Shown here: positions 33,617-42,064 of the stretch, piece after piece
Position numbering within the stretch: position 1 is the first letter of the stretch
Layout: the number at the start of each line of letters is the position of its first letter
Source: Ruminococcus sp.
GTDB lineage: Bacteria; Bacillota; Clostridia; Oscillospirales; Acutalibacteraceae
Assembly: GCA_017410265.1 (NCBI GenBank)
Contig: JAFQRC010000008.1
Span: 1 to 50,323 of the forward strand
Direction of reading: 5' to 3'
Length of the DNA: 50,323 nucleotides
The notes under the pieces: model-generated
The model's database searches: none
Told to the model about the DNA's origin: nothing
What the model saw: only the letters and a program-made list of their open reading frames with translations
Program-made: the position numbers and the translations under genes

Positions 33617-33639
33617 TTGAAAATCAAGCCAAAAATTAT

Positions 33640-33669
33640 CCCCGCAGATTTAACCTGCGGGGACTTTTT
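33640..33669 (+). terminator. glyS terminator
   Basis: CCCCGCAG (33640-33647) and CTGCGGGG (33655-33662), followed by ACTTTTT. Confidence 0.85.
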
Positions 33670-33679
33670 GTTATGTCTT

Positions 33680-34861
33680 TTATTTTGCAAGGAGCTTCTT
33701 GATACGCTCAACAGCTTCTACTGTGTTATCTCTGTCGCCGAAAGATGTCAGACGGAAGTAGCCTTTGCCACATTCGCCAAAGCCTTCGCCCGGTGTGCCG
33801 ACAACATTAGCGTTTTCTAGGAGATAGTCAAAGAACTCCCAGGAACCCATACCATTCGGACACTCAAGCCAGATGTATGGTGAGTTTTTACCACCTGTGT
33901 AGTAGATGCCAAGCTCATCAAGTGCTGAAGATATAATCTTCGCGTTTTCCTTGTAGTAGCTCAGGTTCTCTTTAATCTGCTTCTGACCTTCTTCTGAGAA
34001 TACAGCCGCAGCCGCACACTGAACAGGATAAGAAACGCCATTGAACTTAGTAGCCTCTCTTCTGTACCACAACTTGTAGATATTGTGGCCGTCACGCTCT
34101 AATTCTTTCGGAATTACTGTGTAGCCACAACGAGTACCTGTAAAGCCTGCTGTCTTTGAAAGCGAGCAGAACTCGATAGCGCACTGTCTTGCTCCCTCAA
34201 TCGCAAAGATTGAGCGTGGACAATCGTCAGTAATGAAAGCCTCATAAGCGCAGTCATAAAGAATGATAGCGTCGTTTTTGAGAGCGTAGTCAATCCATAC
34301 TTTGAGCTGCTCTACTGTATAAGCTGAGCCTGTCGGGTTGTTCGGTGAGCAAAGGTAGATGATGTCAGCGTGAACATTCTCGTCAGGCATAGCGCAGAAG
34401 CCGTTTTCTTTAGTAGCAGGAGCGAGTACGATTTTTCGACCTGCCATAATGTTTGAGTCAACATAAACAGGATAAACAGGGTCAGTAACGAGCACGACAT
34501 TATCTTCAGAGAAGATGTCACCAAAGTTACCTGTGTCTGACTTTGCGCCGTCGTTGATAAGAATCTCGTCCTTGTCTACTTCAACGCCGAAAGAAGCGTA
34601 GTAATCAGCAACAGCCTTTCTTACAAACTCGTATCCCTCGTAGTCAGGATAGCCCTTGAAGGTAGCTTTCTCACCTAGCTCATCAATACCCTTTTTGAAA
34701 GCCTCAATAACTACAGGAGCCAAAGGCAGAGTAACATCGCCGATACCGAGCTTGATAACTTTTTTGTCAGGATTTTCTGCGATAAATTTATTAGTGCGCT
34801 TAGCAATCTCAGCAAAGAGATAGTTAGGCACGAGGTTATCGTAATTATGATTGATTTTCAT
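33680..34861 (-). CDS. dapL: LL-diaminopimelate aminotransferase
   Basis: A 393-residue PLP enzyme converting tetrahydrodipicolinate straight to LL-diaminopimelate with glutamate. The N-terminal IKLGIGDVTLPLAPVVIEAF, the CSPNNPTGSAYT segment, and SLSKTAGFTGTRCGY with the PLP-binding Lys are DapL hallmarks. The start is placed at the second Met of MKMK because AAGGA is nine bases from it but only three from the first. It has its own promoter. Together with dapF (two genes upstream) it makes meso-diaminopimelate for lysine and peptidoglycan. Confidence 0.95.
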   Translation of the reverse strand: MKINHNYDNLVPNYLFAEIAKRTNKFIAENPDKKVIKLGIGDVTLPLAPVVIEAFKKGIDELGEKATFKGYPDYEGYEFVRKAVADYYASFGVEVDKDEILINDGAKSDTGNFGDIFSEDNVVLVTDPVYPVYVDSNIMAGRKIVLAPATKENGFCAMPDENVHADIIYLCSPNNPTGSAYTVEQLKVWIDYALKNDAIILYDCAYEAFITDDCPRSIFAIEGARQCAIEFCSLSKTAGFTGTRCGYTVIPKELERDGHNIYKLWYRREATKFNGVSYPVQCAAAAVFSEEGQKQIKENLSYYKENAKIISSALDELGIYYTGGKNSPYIWLECPNGMGSWEFFDYLLENANVVGTPGEGFGECGKGYFRLTSFGDRDNTVEAVERIKKLLAK

Positions 34862-34893
34862 TTTCATCAGTCCTTTTCAAAATTTCCAGATAT

Positions 34894-34922
34894 ACTATAC
34901 AGCAAAACGCGTATTTTAGCAA
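34894..34922 (-). promoter_or_regulatory. dapL promoter
   Basis: On the minus strand: TTGCTA (34917-34922), 17 bases, TATAGT (34894-34899). Confidence 0.6.
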
Positions 34923-34964
34923 TACTAAATTATTTTTACTGGGTGGGGATATTTAAACACCTAC

Positions 34965-35483
34965 CTATATAGTAGGTTCTGAGTTACTATCATTGACAAA
35001 TTCCAGCTTTTTCGAAAAAACACGACTCAAAAACAGATTCAGGTCTTCCTCATCTTCTTTTGATGTTTCTGCGTAATAAGCTCTGCTCTCATCTATTACT
35101 ATTATATCGTACTTCGTCATTCCGCCTGATGCCAAAAACATCGTGCTATAGACTGGTTCTATTCCTGTTTCTTTACTGAAGTATTCTTTAGCAGAATCGC
35201 TGTCTACAAATTCATAAACGAATATTTCAAAATCCAACTCATCGGATTCATATGATGAGGCATAAAAGCTATCGTACTCTAAATCATCGAAATTTTTATC
35301 AGCATTTGGTGTGTCGTATGTTGTAACAACAGCATCGTCGCTCTTATATTCTTCAATGTTCTCGCACTCGCTGATATTCTCAAAGATGTAAATATCAGGT
35401 ACACGATTTTCACACGAAGACAGCATACTGCAACAGATTACAAGCATCAGTATAATGACTGCACATTTTACTATTTTATGCAT
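34965..35483 (-). CDS. Predicted lipoprotein of unknown function
   Basis: A 172-residue exported protein. MHKIVKCAVIILMLVICCSM with LSSC is a lipoprotein signal and lipobox. The mature part is acidic and rich in Ser, Tyr and Asp, with no domain I recognise (YDSFYASSYESDELDFEIFV; EYFSKETGIEPVYSTMFLAS). The ATG after AGAGGT is chosen; 12 upstream in-frame codons lack a ribosome site. It sits 38 bases behind dapF, likely on the same transcript, without an obvious functional link to lysine synthesis. Confidence 0.65.
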   Translation of the reverse strand: MHKIVKCAVIILMLVICCSMLSSCENRVPDIYIFENISECENIEEYKSDDAVVTTYDTPNADKNFDDLEYDSFYASSYESDELDFEIFVYEFVDSDSAKEYFSKETGIEPVYSTMFLASGGMTKYDIIVIDESRAYYAETSKEDEEDLNLFLSRVFSKKLEFVNDSNSEPTI

Positions 35484-35521
35484 AACTAATACCTCTTTGG
35501 TATAGATCCTGTATATCAAAA

Positions 35522-36367
35522 TCAGATTTCAATTTCACCATCAAACACCTTAGTCGCAGGGCCGGTCATAAGCACGCGCTCGTCAGTGTAGTTGATAATA
35601 AGGTCACCGCCACGCAGGTGAACTGTCACATCCTCGCCCTTTTTGCAGTAGCCGTTCTCAACCGCTGCAACTACTGTAGCGCACGCGCCTGTACCACAAG
35701 CCCAGGTTTCGCCAGAGCCTCTCTCCCACACTCTCATCCTAAGAGTGTTCTTATCAATCACCTTGACAAATTCTGTGTTGATACGCTCAGGAAAAGCTTC
35801 GTGGTTTTCAAAATGCGGACCGATTTTCTCCAAATCAAGACCGTCAACATCATCAACAAAAGTCACACAATGCGGGTTACCCATCGAAACACAGGTGACG
35901 ATGTGCTCCTTGCCGTTAACATTAAGAGGCTTTGCGATAACTGTATCACAGCCGTCGTATATTACAGGGATATCAGTAGCGTTAAGCTCAGCTTTACCCA
36001 TATCGACCTCTAAAAGTTCTGCTTTACCGTCAACAGCGGTGATTTTGAGCGTTTTGATACCGCTCAGGGTTTCGATAGTGATAGTATCGCGTGATTTATC
36101 AATAAGCAGATTATCGTAAACATACTTTCCGACACATCTGACACCGTTACCGCACATCTTACCCTCACTGCCGTCAGCGTTGAACATACGCATCTTTGCA
36201 TCAGCGACTTCACTACTACAAATGAGAATAACTCCGTCACCGCCGATAGAAAAGCGTCTGTCAGAGAGCTTTAGCGCCAGCGCATTCGGGTCGTCAATTT
36301 TCTGTGTTATCGCGTTGATGTAAATATAATCGTTACCGATTCCGTGCATTTTTGTAAATTTCAACAT
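35522..36367 (-). CDS. dapF: Diaminopimelate epimerase
   Basis: A 281-residue cofactor-free epimerase converting LL- to meso-diaminopimelate. The start MLKFTKMHGIGNDYIYINA is the family N-terminus. The two catalytic cysteines lie in GKMCGNGVRCVGKYV and GETWACGTGACATVVAAV, and a third conserved segment is VSMGNPHCVTFVDD. An AAGGTG site precedes the ATG. The promoter at 36402-36430 is back-to-back with the glnN promoter. Confidence 0.96.
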   Translation of the reverse strand: MLKFTKMHGIGNDYIYINAITQKIDDPNALALKLSDRRFSIGGDGVILICSSEVADAKMRMFNADGSEGKMCGNGVRCVGKYVYDNLLIDKSRDTITIETLSGIKTLKITAVDGKAELLEVDMGKAELNATDIPVIYDGCDTVIAKPLNVNGKEHIVTCVSMGNPHCVTFVDDVDGLDLEKIGPHFENHEAFPERINTEFVKVIDKNTLRMRVWERGSGETWACGTGACATVVAAVENGYCKKGEDVTVHLRGGDLIINYTDERVLMTGPATKVFDGEIEI

Positions 36368-36401
36368 TTTGGTCACCTTACTTACATAACAATATATATA
36401 G

Positions 36402-36430
36402 ATTATATCAAACAAGGCTTGATTTGACAA
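36402..36430 (-). promoter_or_regulatory. dapF promoter
   Basis: On the minus strand: TTGTCA (36425-36430), 17 bases, TATAAT (36402-36407). Confidence 0.75.
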
Positions 36431-36473
36431 CCTATTTGCCACTATATATCACATTTTTTGTGCTTTCCTGAAC

Positions 36474-36502
36474 TTGACAAATTTTGCCTTGAAGACTATA
36501 CT
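36474..36502 (+). promoter_or_regulatory. glnN promoter
   Basis: TTGACA (36474-36479), 17 bases, TATACT (36497-36502), 36 bases before the start codon. Confidence 0.75.
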
Positions 36503-36538
36503 TTTGACATATTTTTTCACAGATTAAGGGAGATAATT

Positions 36539-38635
36539 ATGATTGATGTACCCTCAATTTTCGGCATAGATGTTTTCAACGAACAGGTGATGAAAGAACG
36601 CCTGCCAAAAGACACCTATGAAGCGCTCAAAGCTACCATCGTAAACGGCGAGCCGCTGGACATAAATGTTGCCAACATCGTAGCAAAAGCGATGAAAGAA
36701 TGGGCAATAGAAAAGGGCTGTACCCACTACACACACTGGTTCCAGCCGATGACTGGTATCACCGCGGAAAAGCACGACAGCTTCTTAACTCCCGACAAAG
36801 ACGGCAAGGTCATCATGGACTTTTCGGGCAAAGCTCTCGTCAAGGGCGAAAGCGACGCTTCCTCTTTTCCAAACGGCGGAATTAGAGCTACCTTTGAAGC
36901 TAGAGGCTACACAGCGTGGGACCCTACTTCCTACGCTTTTGTAAAAGACAGTTCGCTGTACATTCCGACAGCGTTTATGTCATATACAGGCGAGGTGCTT
37001 GACAAGAAAACTCCGCTTTTGCGCTCTATGGACAGAGTTTCCCTCGAAGCCCTCAGAATACTCAAGCTTTTCGGCAAAGACGATGTAACCAGAGTTACCG
37101 CCAATGTCGGTGCTGAGCAGGAGTACTTTCTCATAGACCGCAAAATGTATGACAAACGAAAGGACCTCAAATACACAGGACGCACTCTTTTCGGCGCAAG
37201 AGCAACAAAAGGCCAGGAGCTCGAAGATCACTATTTCGGTGCTATCAAAAACCGTGTATCGCAGTTTATGAAAGAACTCGATGAACAGCTTTGGAAGCTC
37301 GGCATTTACTCAAAAACCAAGCACAACGAGGTAGCTCCGTCACAGCACGAGCTAGCTCCTGTTTTCACTACCACTAACATCGCAACCGACCAGAATCAGC
37401 TGACTATGGAAACGATGAAAACTATCGCGAGAAAGCACGGCATGTCGTGTTTACTCCACGAAAAGCCTTTCGCTGATGTCAACGGCTCAGGTAAGCACAA
37501 CAACTGGTCACTCTCCACAAACACAGGAGAAAACCTGCTCAAACCGGGCAAAAAGCCTGAAGAAAACACACAGTTTCTGCTTTTCCTATCAGCTATTATC
37601 AAAGCGGTTGACGAGCATCAGGATTTGCTGAGAATTTCCGTTGCTACCGCAGGCAATGACCACCGTCTTGGTGCAAACGAAGCACCTCCTGCTATCATTT
37701 CGATGTATTTAGGCGATGATTTAGAAGCGATTGTTGACGCTATCATAAACAACGAAGACTACGAAACTCAAGGTCGAGTGCTGATGGAAACAGGTGTTGA
37801 AGCTATGCCTGATTTCAAAAAGGATAACTCAGATAGAAATCGCACCTCACCGTTTGCTTTCACAGGAAACAAATTTGAGTTCCGTTCACTTGGCTCATCA
37901 ATCAGCATTTCGTGCCCTAACATTATGCTCAACACAATAGTTGCTGATGTACTCTCACAGTTTGCAGACACTCTAGAAACTGCCGATAATTTTGAGTCAG
38001 CGTGCAGACGACTGATAAAGAAAACCTTCAGAGAGCATAAACGCATCATCTTCAACGGAGACGGCTACACCGACGAGTGGGTTGAAGAAGCTAAAAAGAG
38101 AGGTTTACTTAACCTCAAAAACACCCCTGAAGCTTTAAAGCATTTTGTAGACAAAAAGAACATCGAGCTTTTCGAAAGAAACCACATCTACGGTGAAAAA
38201 GAAGTCAGAGCGAGATATGAAATCCTGCTCGAAAACTACTCTAAGGTTATCGCAATCGAAGCCCAGACTATGATAAATATGGCAAAGAAGGATATCTTCC
38301 CTGCTGTGTCTAAATTCACAGGAGAATTAGCGCAGACTATCCTGAGCAAAAAGGCTGTTTCTTCTCTTATTAAAACAGATGCAGAAGAAAAGCTCCTAAA
38401 AGAGATGTCAGACTTGCTTTCTCAGTTTGCCACTTTGACCGACAAGCTTGAAGAAAACCTACTCGGTGCAAAAAACTACAGAAACGACCCGCTCACGCTT
38501 TCAGAGTATTACAGAGATTATGTACTCTCTGCGATGAATGAGCTTAGAGCAGTTGGCGACGAAATGGAAACCGATATGTCAAGCGAACACTGGCCATATC
38601 CATCCTACGGCGATATGCTCTATTCAGTGCAATAA
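36539..38635 (+). CDS. glnN: Glutamine synthetase, type III
   Basis: A 698-residue ATP-dependent ligase making glutamine from glutamate and ammonia. The length and the motifs TRVTANVGAEQEYFLID, HNEVAPSQHELAPVFTTTN, FADVNGSGKHNNWSLSTN and GNDHRLGANEAPPAIISMYL are those of GSIII, the form common in Bacteroidetes, cyanobacteria and gut Clostridia. The start MIDVPSIFGIDVFNEQVM follows GGGAG; 27 in-frame codons upstream overlap the promoter. Monocistronic, with a strong terminator. Confidence 0.96.
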   Translation: MIDVPSIFGIDVFNEQVMKERLPKDTYEALKATIVNGEPLDINVANIVAKAMKEWAIEKGCTHYTHWFQPMTGITAEKHDSFLTPDKDGKVIMDFSGKALVKGESDASSFPNGGIRATFEARGYTAWDPTSYAFVKDSSLYIPTAFMSYTGEVLDKKTPLLRSMDRVSLEALRILKLFGKDDVTRVTANVGAEQEYFLIDRKMYDKRKDLKYTGRTLFGARATKGQELEDHYFGAIKNRVSQFMKELDEQLWKLGIYSKTKHNEVAPSQHELAPVFTTTNIATDQNQLTMETMKTIARKHGMSCLLHEKPFADVNGSGKHNNWSLSTNTGENLLKPGKKPEENTQFLLFLSAIIKAVDEHQDLLRISVATAGNDHRLGANEAPPAIISMYLGDDLEAIVDAIINNEDYETQGRVLMETGVEAMPDFKKDNSDRNRTSPFAFTGNKFEFRSLGSSISISCPNIMLNTIVADVLSQFADTLETADNFESACRRLIKKTFREHKRIIFNGDGYTDEWVEEAKKRGLLNLKNTPEALKHFVDKKNIELFERNHIYGEKEVRARYEILLENYSKVIAIEAQTMINMAKKDIFPAVSKFTGELAQTILSKKAVSSLIKTDAEEKLLKEMSDLLSQFATLTDKLEENLLGAKNYRNDPLTLSEYYRDYVLSAMNELRAVGDEMETDMSSEHWPYPSYGDMLYSVQ

Positions 38636-38654
38636 ATCTCATATTACAAGACTA

Positions 38655-38679
38655 AACCCCCGATTTCTCGGGGGTTTTT
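38655..38679. terminator. glnN terminator
   Basis: AACCCCCGA (38655-38663) pairs with TCGGGGGTT (38668-38676), followed by TTT. It also lies just behind the convergent sigma-factor gene. Confidence 0.85.
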
Positions 38680-38685
38680 CTATGC

Positions 38686-39150
38686 CTATTTCAGCTGTTC
38701 TTTTAGCAATATCCGTCCTTTATTCAGCCTGCTTTTAACAGTGCCTTCAGGGATATTGAGCACTCTTTTTATTTCTTTAATCGAATATTCTTCAATGTAA
38801 AACATAATTACAACGAGCCTGATTTTTTCGGGAAGGTTATCAATCGCCTCTCCTATTTCAACGCTGATATAAGGATTATCTCTCGAGCTAATGTCACATA
38901 ACCGCTCCTCTAAACCAACCTCACGGTTGTGCTTTTTCAGTGTCTTTTTGCACTCGTTAATAAGTATCCGTATAAGCCATGTTTTGAAATACTCTTCCTG
39001 TCTTAGCTTGTGAAGATTTTCGTAAGCTTTGAGTATCGCATCGCTCACGCAGTCAAGTGCATTCTGCTCATTTTTCAGCATAGACATCGACACTCGGTAC
39101 ATCGTGTCCTTGCTCTCACACACCAAAGTTTCAAATGTTTTTATGTCCAT
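38686..39150 (-). CDS. ECF-type RNA polymerase sigma factor
   Basis: A 154-residue sigma-70-like protein. Region 2 reads YRVSMSMLKNEQNALDCVSD followed by AILKAYENLHKL, and region 4 reads EEYSIKEIKRVLNIPEGTVK. It directs transcription of an unknown envelope- or stress-type regulon. It begins one base behind the stop of the DUF4179-like anti-sigma gene, with its AAGGTG site inside that gene, so its translation is coupled to it. Confidence 0.88.
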   Translation of the reverse strand: MDIKTFETLVCESKDTMYRVSMSMLKNEQNALDCVSDAILKAYENLHKLRQEEYFKTWLIRILINECKKTLKKHNREVGLEERLCDISSRDNPYISVEIGEAIDNLPEKIRLVVIMFYIEEYSIKEIKRVLNIPEGTVKSRLNKGRILLKEQLK

Positions 39151-39151
39151 A

Positions 39152-40507
39152 TTACTGCACCTTAAAAATCAAGTATGTGGTTGCACTACCAGAATAATCA
39201 GGAGTAATGACTCCGTCAGTCGATGGATTTAAAACAAGATAAGCGTTTTGCAGTTGCTCCTCAATACATCTGTATCCAAGTGTTATGGTTTTCGTTTCAT
39301 TTGGTTTGAGTATAGGTTGATAGAAATCTTTGTCCGTTTCACCGTGGTCGCTCATATAGAAAATCTCACCATCACAGTATTCTTTTGCAGATATATTCTG
39401 AGCCTTGTCAATTTGTGTAGCCGGTATGTAGTTATCGAATGCGTCTTTTGCAAGTGTTTGAAGTCGATGCGGAATATAAATCGTTACTTCTTTGTCTGTT
39501 GTGTTTGTAAATTCGATATCTACAAGCACCAGCTTTTGCTCCTTACTTTCACAACTTATAAGCTTAGTTTCGGTATTAACCCCATCACCATTTTGCCATA
39601 TTTCGACAACCTTTGGCAAAAGCTTTCCGTTTGAATCAACTAATTCGTCTGAAGAAAAAGAACTATTCAAGCCGGATTTATCAAGTTCATTTATGTTATC
39701 AGTCACTCTTATGTCTGATATTGAAGACTTTACTTTTAGTCCACCCTCACCTATTTGATCATTGTAGCCTGCAAAAACGATTTCCTTATCTACAGGCATC
39801 TCAACAAAAACGTACTCATAAACGAAAGTCATAGTGTCGTCTGTGATTTGATCTTTTTCCGGTTCAAAGAAAGTGTCGTGGTCGCTTTCTGTTCCCTGTG
39901 TAAAGCTTATAGAGTCAACAAAAGCCTTAAGCTCATCGTCAGTCACAGTCTCTCCGCGATAGATAAGTATAAGCACATTCGCTTCTTCGTACCAGACATA
40001 GTAACGAGAAAGCCCTTTGTAATCATCTGTACCAACTAATTCATAAGCAGGTCGAGAAGCTATTGTCGTCGCTTTGTATTCCTTGACATCTATTTCAAGC
40101 ACAGTATAGTCAACGCTTTCATAAAACCTCATCGGCAAAATTGTAAAACCGAAGGTCCATTCTTCATCGTCGCGGTCGTATTTGAGCCCTGCTGAGTTTT
40201 CTTGTTCTTTAAAGCCGTCAGGAATATCCACATTCATCTTGACGTATTTCGGAGCATCTTCATTTATATTTATGTTGAAGCTCAAACCGAAAAGTCCCAC
40301 ACGCTGTGCAATCGCTCCGCAACCCTTAACCGCACCAAACACAGCACTCGGAAGCACAGCGAATATAAGCACAACCGCTATAACCACCCTCAAAGGCATA
40401 CTTAGTCTTTTCTTTTTTGTAAGTCTAACTTGACTTAATGCCCTATCAACAGTGTAACCAAACCGCTCGGGCGTTTCTTTGAATACATTCTGGAGTTTTT
40501 CTTTCAT
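39152..40507 (-). CDS. Membrane-bound anti-sigma/DUF4179-like protein
   Basis: A 451-residue protein. The first about 35 residues are a basic cytoplasmic piece that could bind the sigma factor, followed by one membrane helix (MPLRVVIAVVLIFAVLPSAV) and a large external part. Outside, KYVKMNVDIPDGFKEQ and the following region resemble DUF4367-type domains, and the C-terminal half contains a beta-sandwich with LVLVDIEFTNTTDKEVTIYI. It probably senses an envelope signal and restrains the sigma factor encoded behind it. The gene order (anti-sigma first) is the reverse of the usual one. Confidence 0.7.
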   Translation of the reverse strand: MKEKLQNVFKETPERFGYTVDRALSQVRLTKKKRLSMPLRVVIAVVLIFAVLPSAVFGAVKGCGAIAQRVGLFGLSFNININEDAPKYVKMNVDIPDGFKEQENSAGLKYDRDDEEWTFGFTILPMRFYESVDYTVLEIDVKEYKATTIASRPAYELVGTDDYKGLSRYYVWYEEANVLILIYRGETVTDDELKAFVDSISFTQGTESDHDTFFEPEKDQITDDTMTFVYEYVFVEMPVDKEIVFAGYNDQIGEGGLKVKSSISDIRVTDNINELDKSGLNSSFSSDELVDSNGKLLPKVVEIWQNGDGVNTETKLISCESKEQKLVLVDIEFTNTTDKEVTIYIPHRLQTLAKDAFDNYIPATQIDKAQNISAKEYCDGEIFYMSDHGETDKDFYQPILKPNETKTITLGYRCIEEQLQNAYLVLNPSTDGVITPDYSGSATTYLIFKVQ

Positions 40508-40554
40508 ACCAATCTCTCTTTCTTAATCAGAATAGAAATGAATTCATTCTAAAT

Positions 40555-40584
40555 ATTAGATAGCTTTACTCTATGAAAGGTTCA
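40555..40584 (-). promoter_or_regulatory. Possible ECF-type autoregulated promoter
   Basis: On the minus strand TGAACCTTTC (40575-40584) resembles the ECF -35 element TGAAACNTTT, with TCTAAT (40555-40560) at about the right distance. Confidence 0.4.
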
Positions 40585-40591
40585 CTAAAAA

Positions 40592-40622
40592 TAAAAATAC
40601 CCCGATTGAAAAAATCGAGGTA
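40592..40622 (-). terminator. degV terminator
   Basis: A ten-base stem with one mismatch (40598-40607 with 40613-40622); on the minus strand it is followed by TTTTTATTTTT. Confidence 0.75.
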
Positions 40623-40631
40623 TATACTATA

Positions 40632-41474
40632 TCAGTTTTTCTTAAAGAAAGCTACAGCTACTGCGCCCGGACCTGCGTGAGTACCGATAACCGAGCCGAT
40701 AACCTGAACATTGAGGTCACTCTTTGCATGAGCCCAGAGCTCCTTGCTGTCTTCGACATACTTTTTTAGAAGTGTGTCATTAAGACCAGTATAACCCAGT
40801 AGCACAGGCTTTTCAAAGTCAACACCACCCGCTTTTTCGATTTCCTGTACGAGCAGGTTGTTGCCCTGCTTAGAGCCTCTGGCTTTACCGAGCATTATAA
40901 TCTCACCTGAATCAACAGATATAACAGGCTTTATATTGAGCACTCCTCCTGCAAAAGCAACCGCCGCGGAAATTCTTCCGCCCTTTTTGAGATACTCCAA
41001 GGTATCAAGCATTGCAACGATGATGATATGCTTTTTCTCTTTCTCTAAATTTTCAGCGATTTCTTTCGCACTCATTGAGCTGTCAACGAGCTTTAATGCG
41101 TGCTCAACCAAAATACCCGCGCCGATAGTAACAGAGCCACTGTCTACAACATAGATGTTGTCGTAGTCCTTAGACGCGATAAGCGCGCTGTTGTAGGTAC
41201 CTGACAGCTTCTTTGAAAGTGTGATTACAACCGCGCTGTCGCCGTCTTCCTTAATCTTGTCAAACAAAGGAAGAAAAGCGGCAGGAGTAGCCTGACTTGT
41301 GGTCGGGATAACATCGCTTTCAATAAGCTTTTCATAAAACATTTTGTGGTCGATAGTAACGCCGTCAATAAATTCTTCATCTGCAAAACGCAAAGTAAGC
41401 GGTACAATCTCCACCTTTTCTTTAATCTGAGGGGTTAAGTCTGTAGTGGAATCGATAATAATTTTTACGCCCAT
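40632..41474 (-). CDS. DegV-family fatty-acid-binding protein
   Basis: A 280-residue protein that binds a fatty acid and, with a FakA-type kinase, phosphorylates it for lipid synthesis. KIIIDSTTDLTPQIKEKVEI, IPTTSQATPAAF, TLSKKLSGTYNSA and LEYLKKGGRIS are DegV (FakB) motifs; the Ser/Thr in the first and third contact the lipid carboxylate. No FakA gene is in the window. It lies 21 bases behind the MarR-type gene and shares its promoter. Confidence 0.92.
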   Translation of the reverse strand: MGVKIIIDSTTDLTPQIKEKVEIVPLTLRFADEEFIDGVTIDHKMFYEKLIESDVIPTTSQATPAAFLPLFDKIKEDGDSAVVITLSKKLSGTYNSALIASKDYDNIYVVDSGSVTIGAGILVEHALKLVDSSMSAKEIAENLEKEKKHIIIVAMLDTLEYLKKGGRISAAVAFAGGVLNIKPVISVDSGEIIMLGKARGSKQGNNLLVQEIEKAGGVDFEKPVLLGYTGLNDTLLKKYVEDSKELWAHAKSDLNVQVIGSVIGTHAGPGAVAVAFFKKN

Positions 41475-41495
41475 TACTTTCTCCTTTTCAAGAAA

Positions 41496-41948
41496 TTATA
41501 CAGGCAGACCACTCTCGCTTAATGTACGCAGATTGGAAGAAATCAAATCAAGACTATTATAAAAAGTCTCTCTATCCTCTTCACTTAAGCCCTTGCCGGC
41601 TAAGTCAACAGCGAGATTAACACGCTCTCTGACCTGCTCAGCGGCAAGCTTACCTTTTTCTGTGAGCTTTAGTAGTCCTCTATACATATTCTTGCCTACA
41701 GATTCCTTTATTACTAAACCTTTTTCTTCCATAATTGACATCATACGAGATACATCAGCCTTGTCCTTGCCACAAAGCTCAGAAAGCTGTGGCGCTGTGA
41801 TACCATCTTTGAAACGGTATAAAGTTGTCAGATAAGTCGCGTGCGGACCTTTGAGTCCGTACTTTGACAATTCCTCCGCAGCCAGCTTGTGCCAGTAGCG
41901 GGTGATTTCAAATATAGCCAAAGAAAATTTTTCGAATCTATCTACCAT
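41496..41948 (-). CDS. MarR-family regulator
   Basis: A 150-residue winged-HTH regulator. ITAPQLSELCGKDKADVSRMMSIMEEKGL is summarised by its recognition helix KADVSRMMSIMEEKG, followed by the wing RGLLKLTEKG. The start MVDRFEKFSL follows AAAGG; 13 codons upstream overlap the operator and are rejected. A 22-base perfect palindrome overlaps its own transcription start, so it most likely represses itself and degV. The link to degV suggests a lipid or acyl ligand, as for FabT; this is inference. Confidence 0.88.
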   Translation of the reverse strand: MVDRFEKFSLAIFEITRYWHKLAAEELSKYGLKGPHATYLTTLYRFKDGITAPQLSELCGKDKADVSRMMSIMEEKGLVIKESVGKNMYRGLLKLTEKGKLAAEQVRERVNLAVDLAGKGLSEEDRETFYNSLDLISSNLRTLSESGLPV

Positions 41949-41967
41949 CAATAACAACCTTTCCGTA

Positions 41968-41989
41968 AGATGTTGATTTTTCAACATCT
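41968..41989. promoter_or_regulatory. MarR-type operator
   Basis: AGATGTTGA-TTTT-TCAACATCT, a perfect 9-4-9 inverted repeat covering the expected transcription start of the marR-degV unit. Confidence 0.7.
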
Positions 41990-41992
41990 CGT

Positions 41993-42021
41993 ATTATATA
42001 TCATCGTATTATAAATGTCAA
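41993..42021 (-). promoter_or_regulatory. marR-degV promoter
   Basis: On the minus strand: TTGACA (42016-42021), 17 bases, TATAAT (41993-41998); a full consensus promoter. Confidence 0.8.
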
Positions 42022-42064
42022 ATTTTAAGTGTAGCTTACTGACAAAGCCTGAACACTACTTAGC

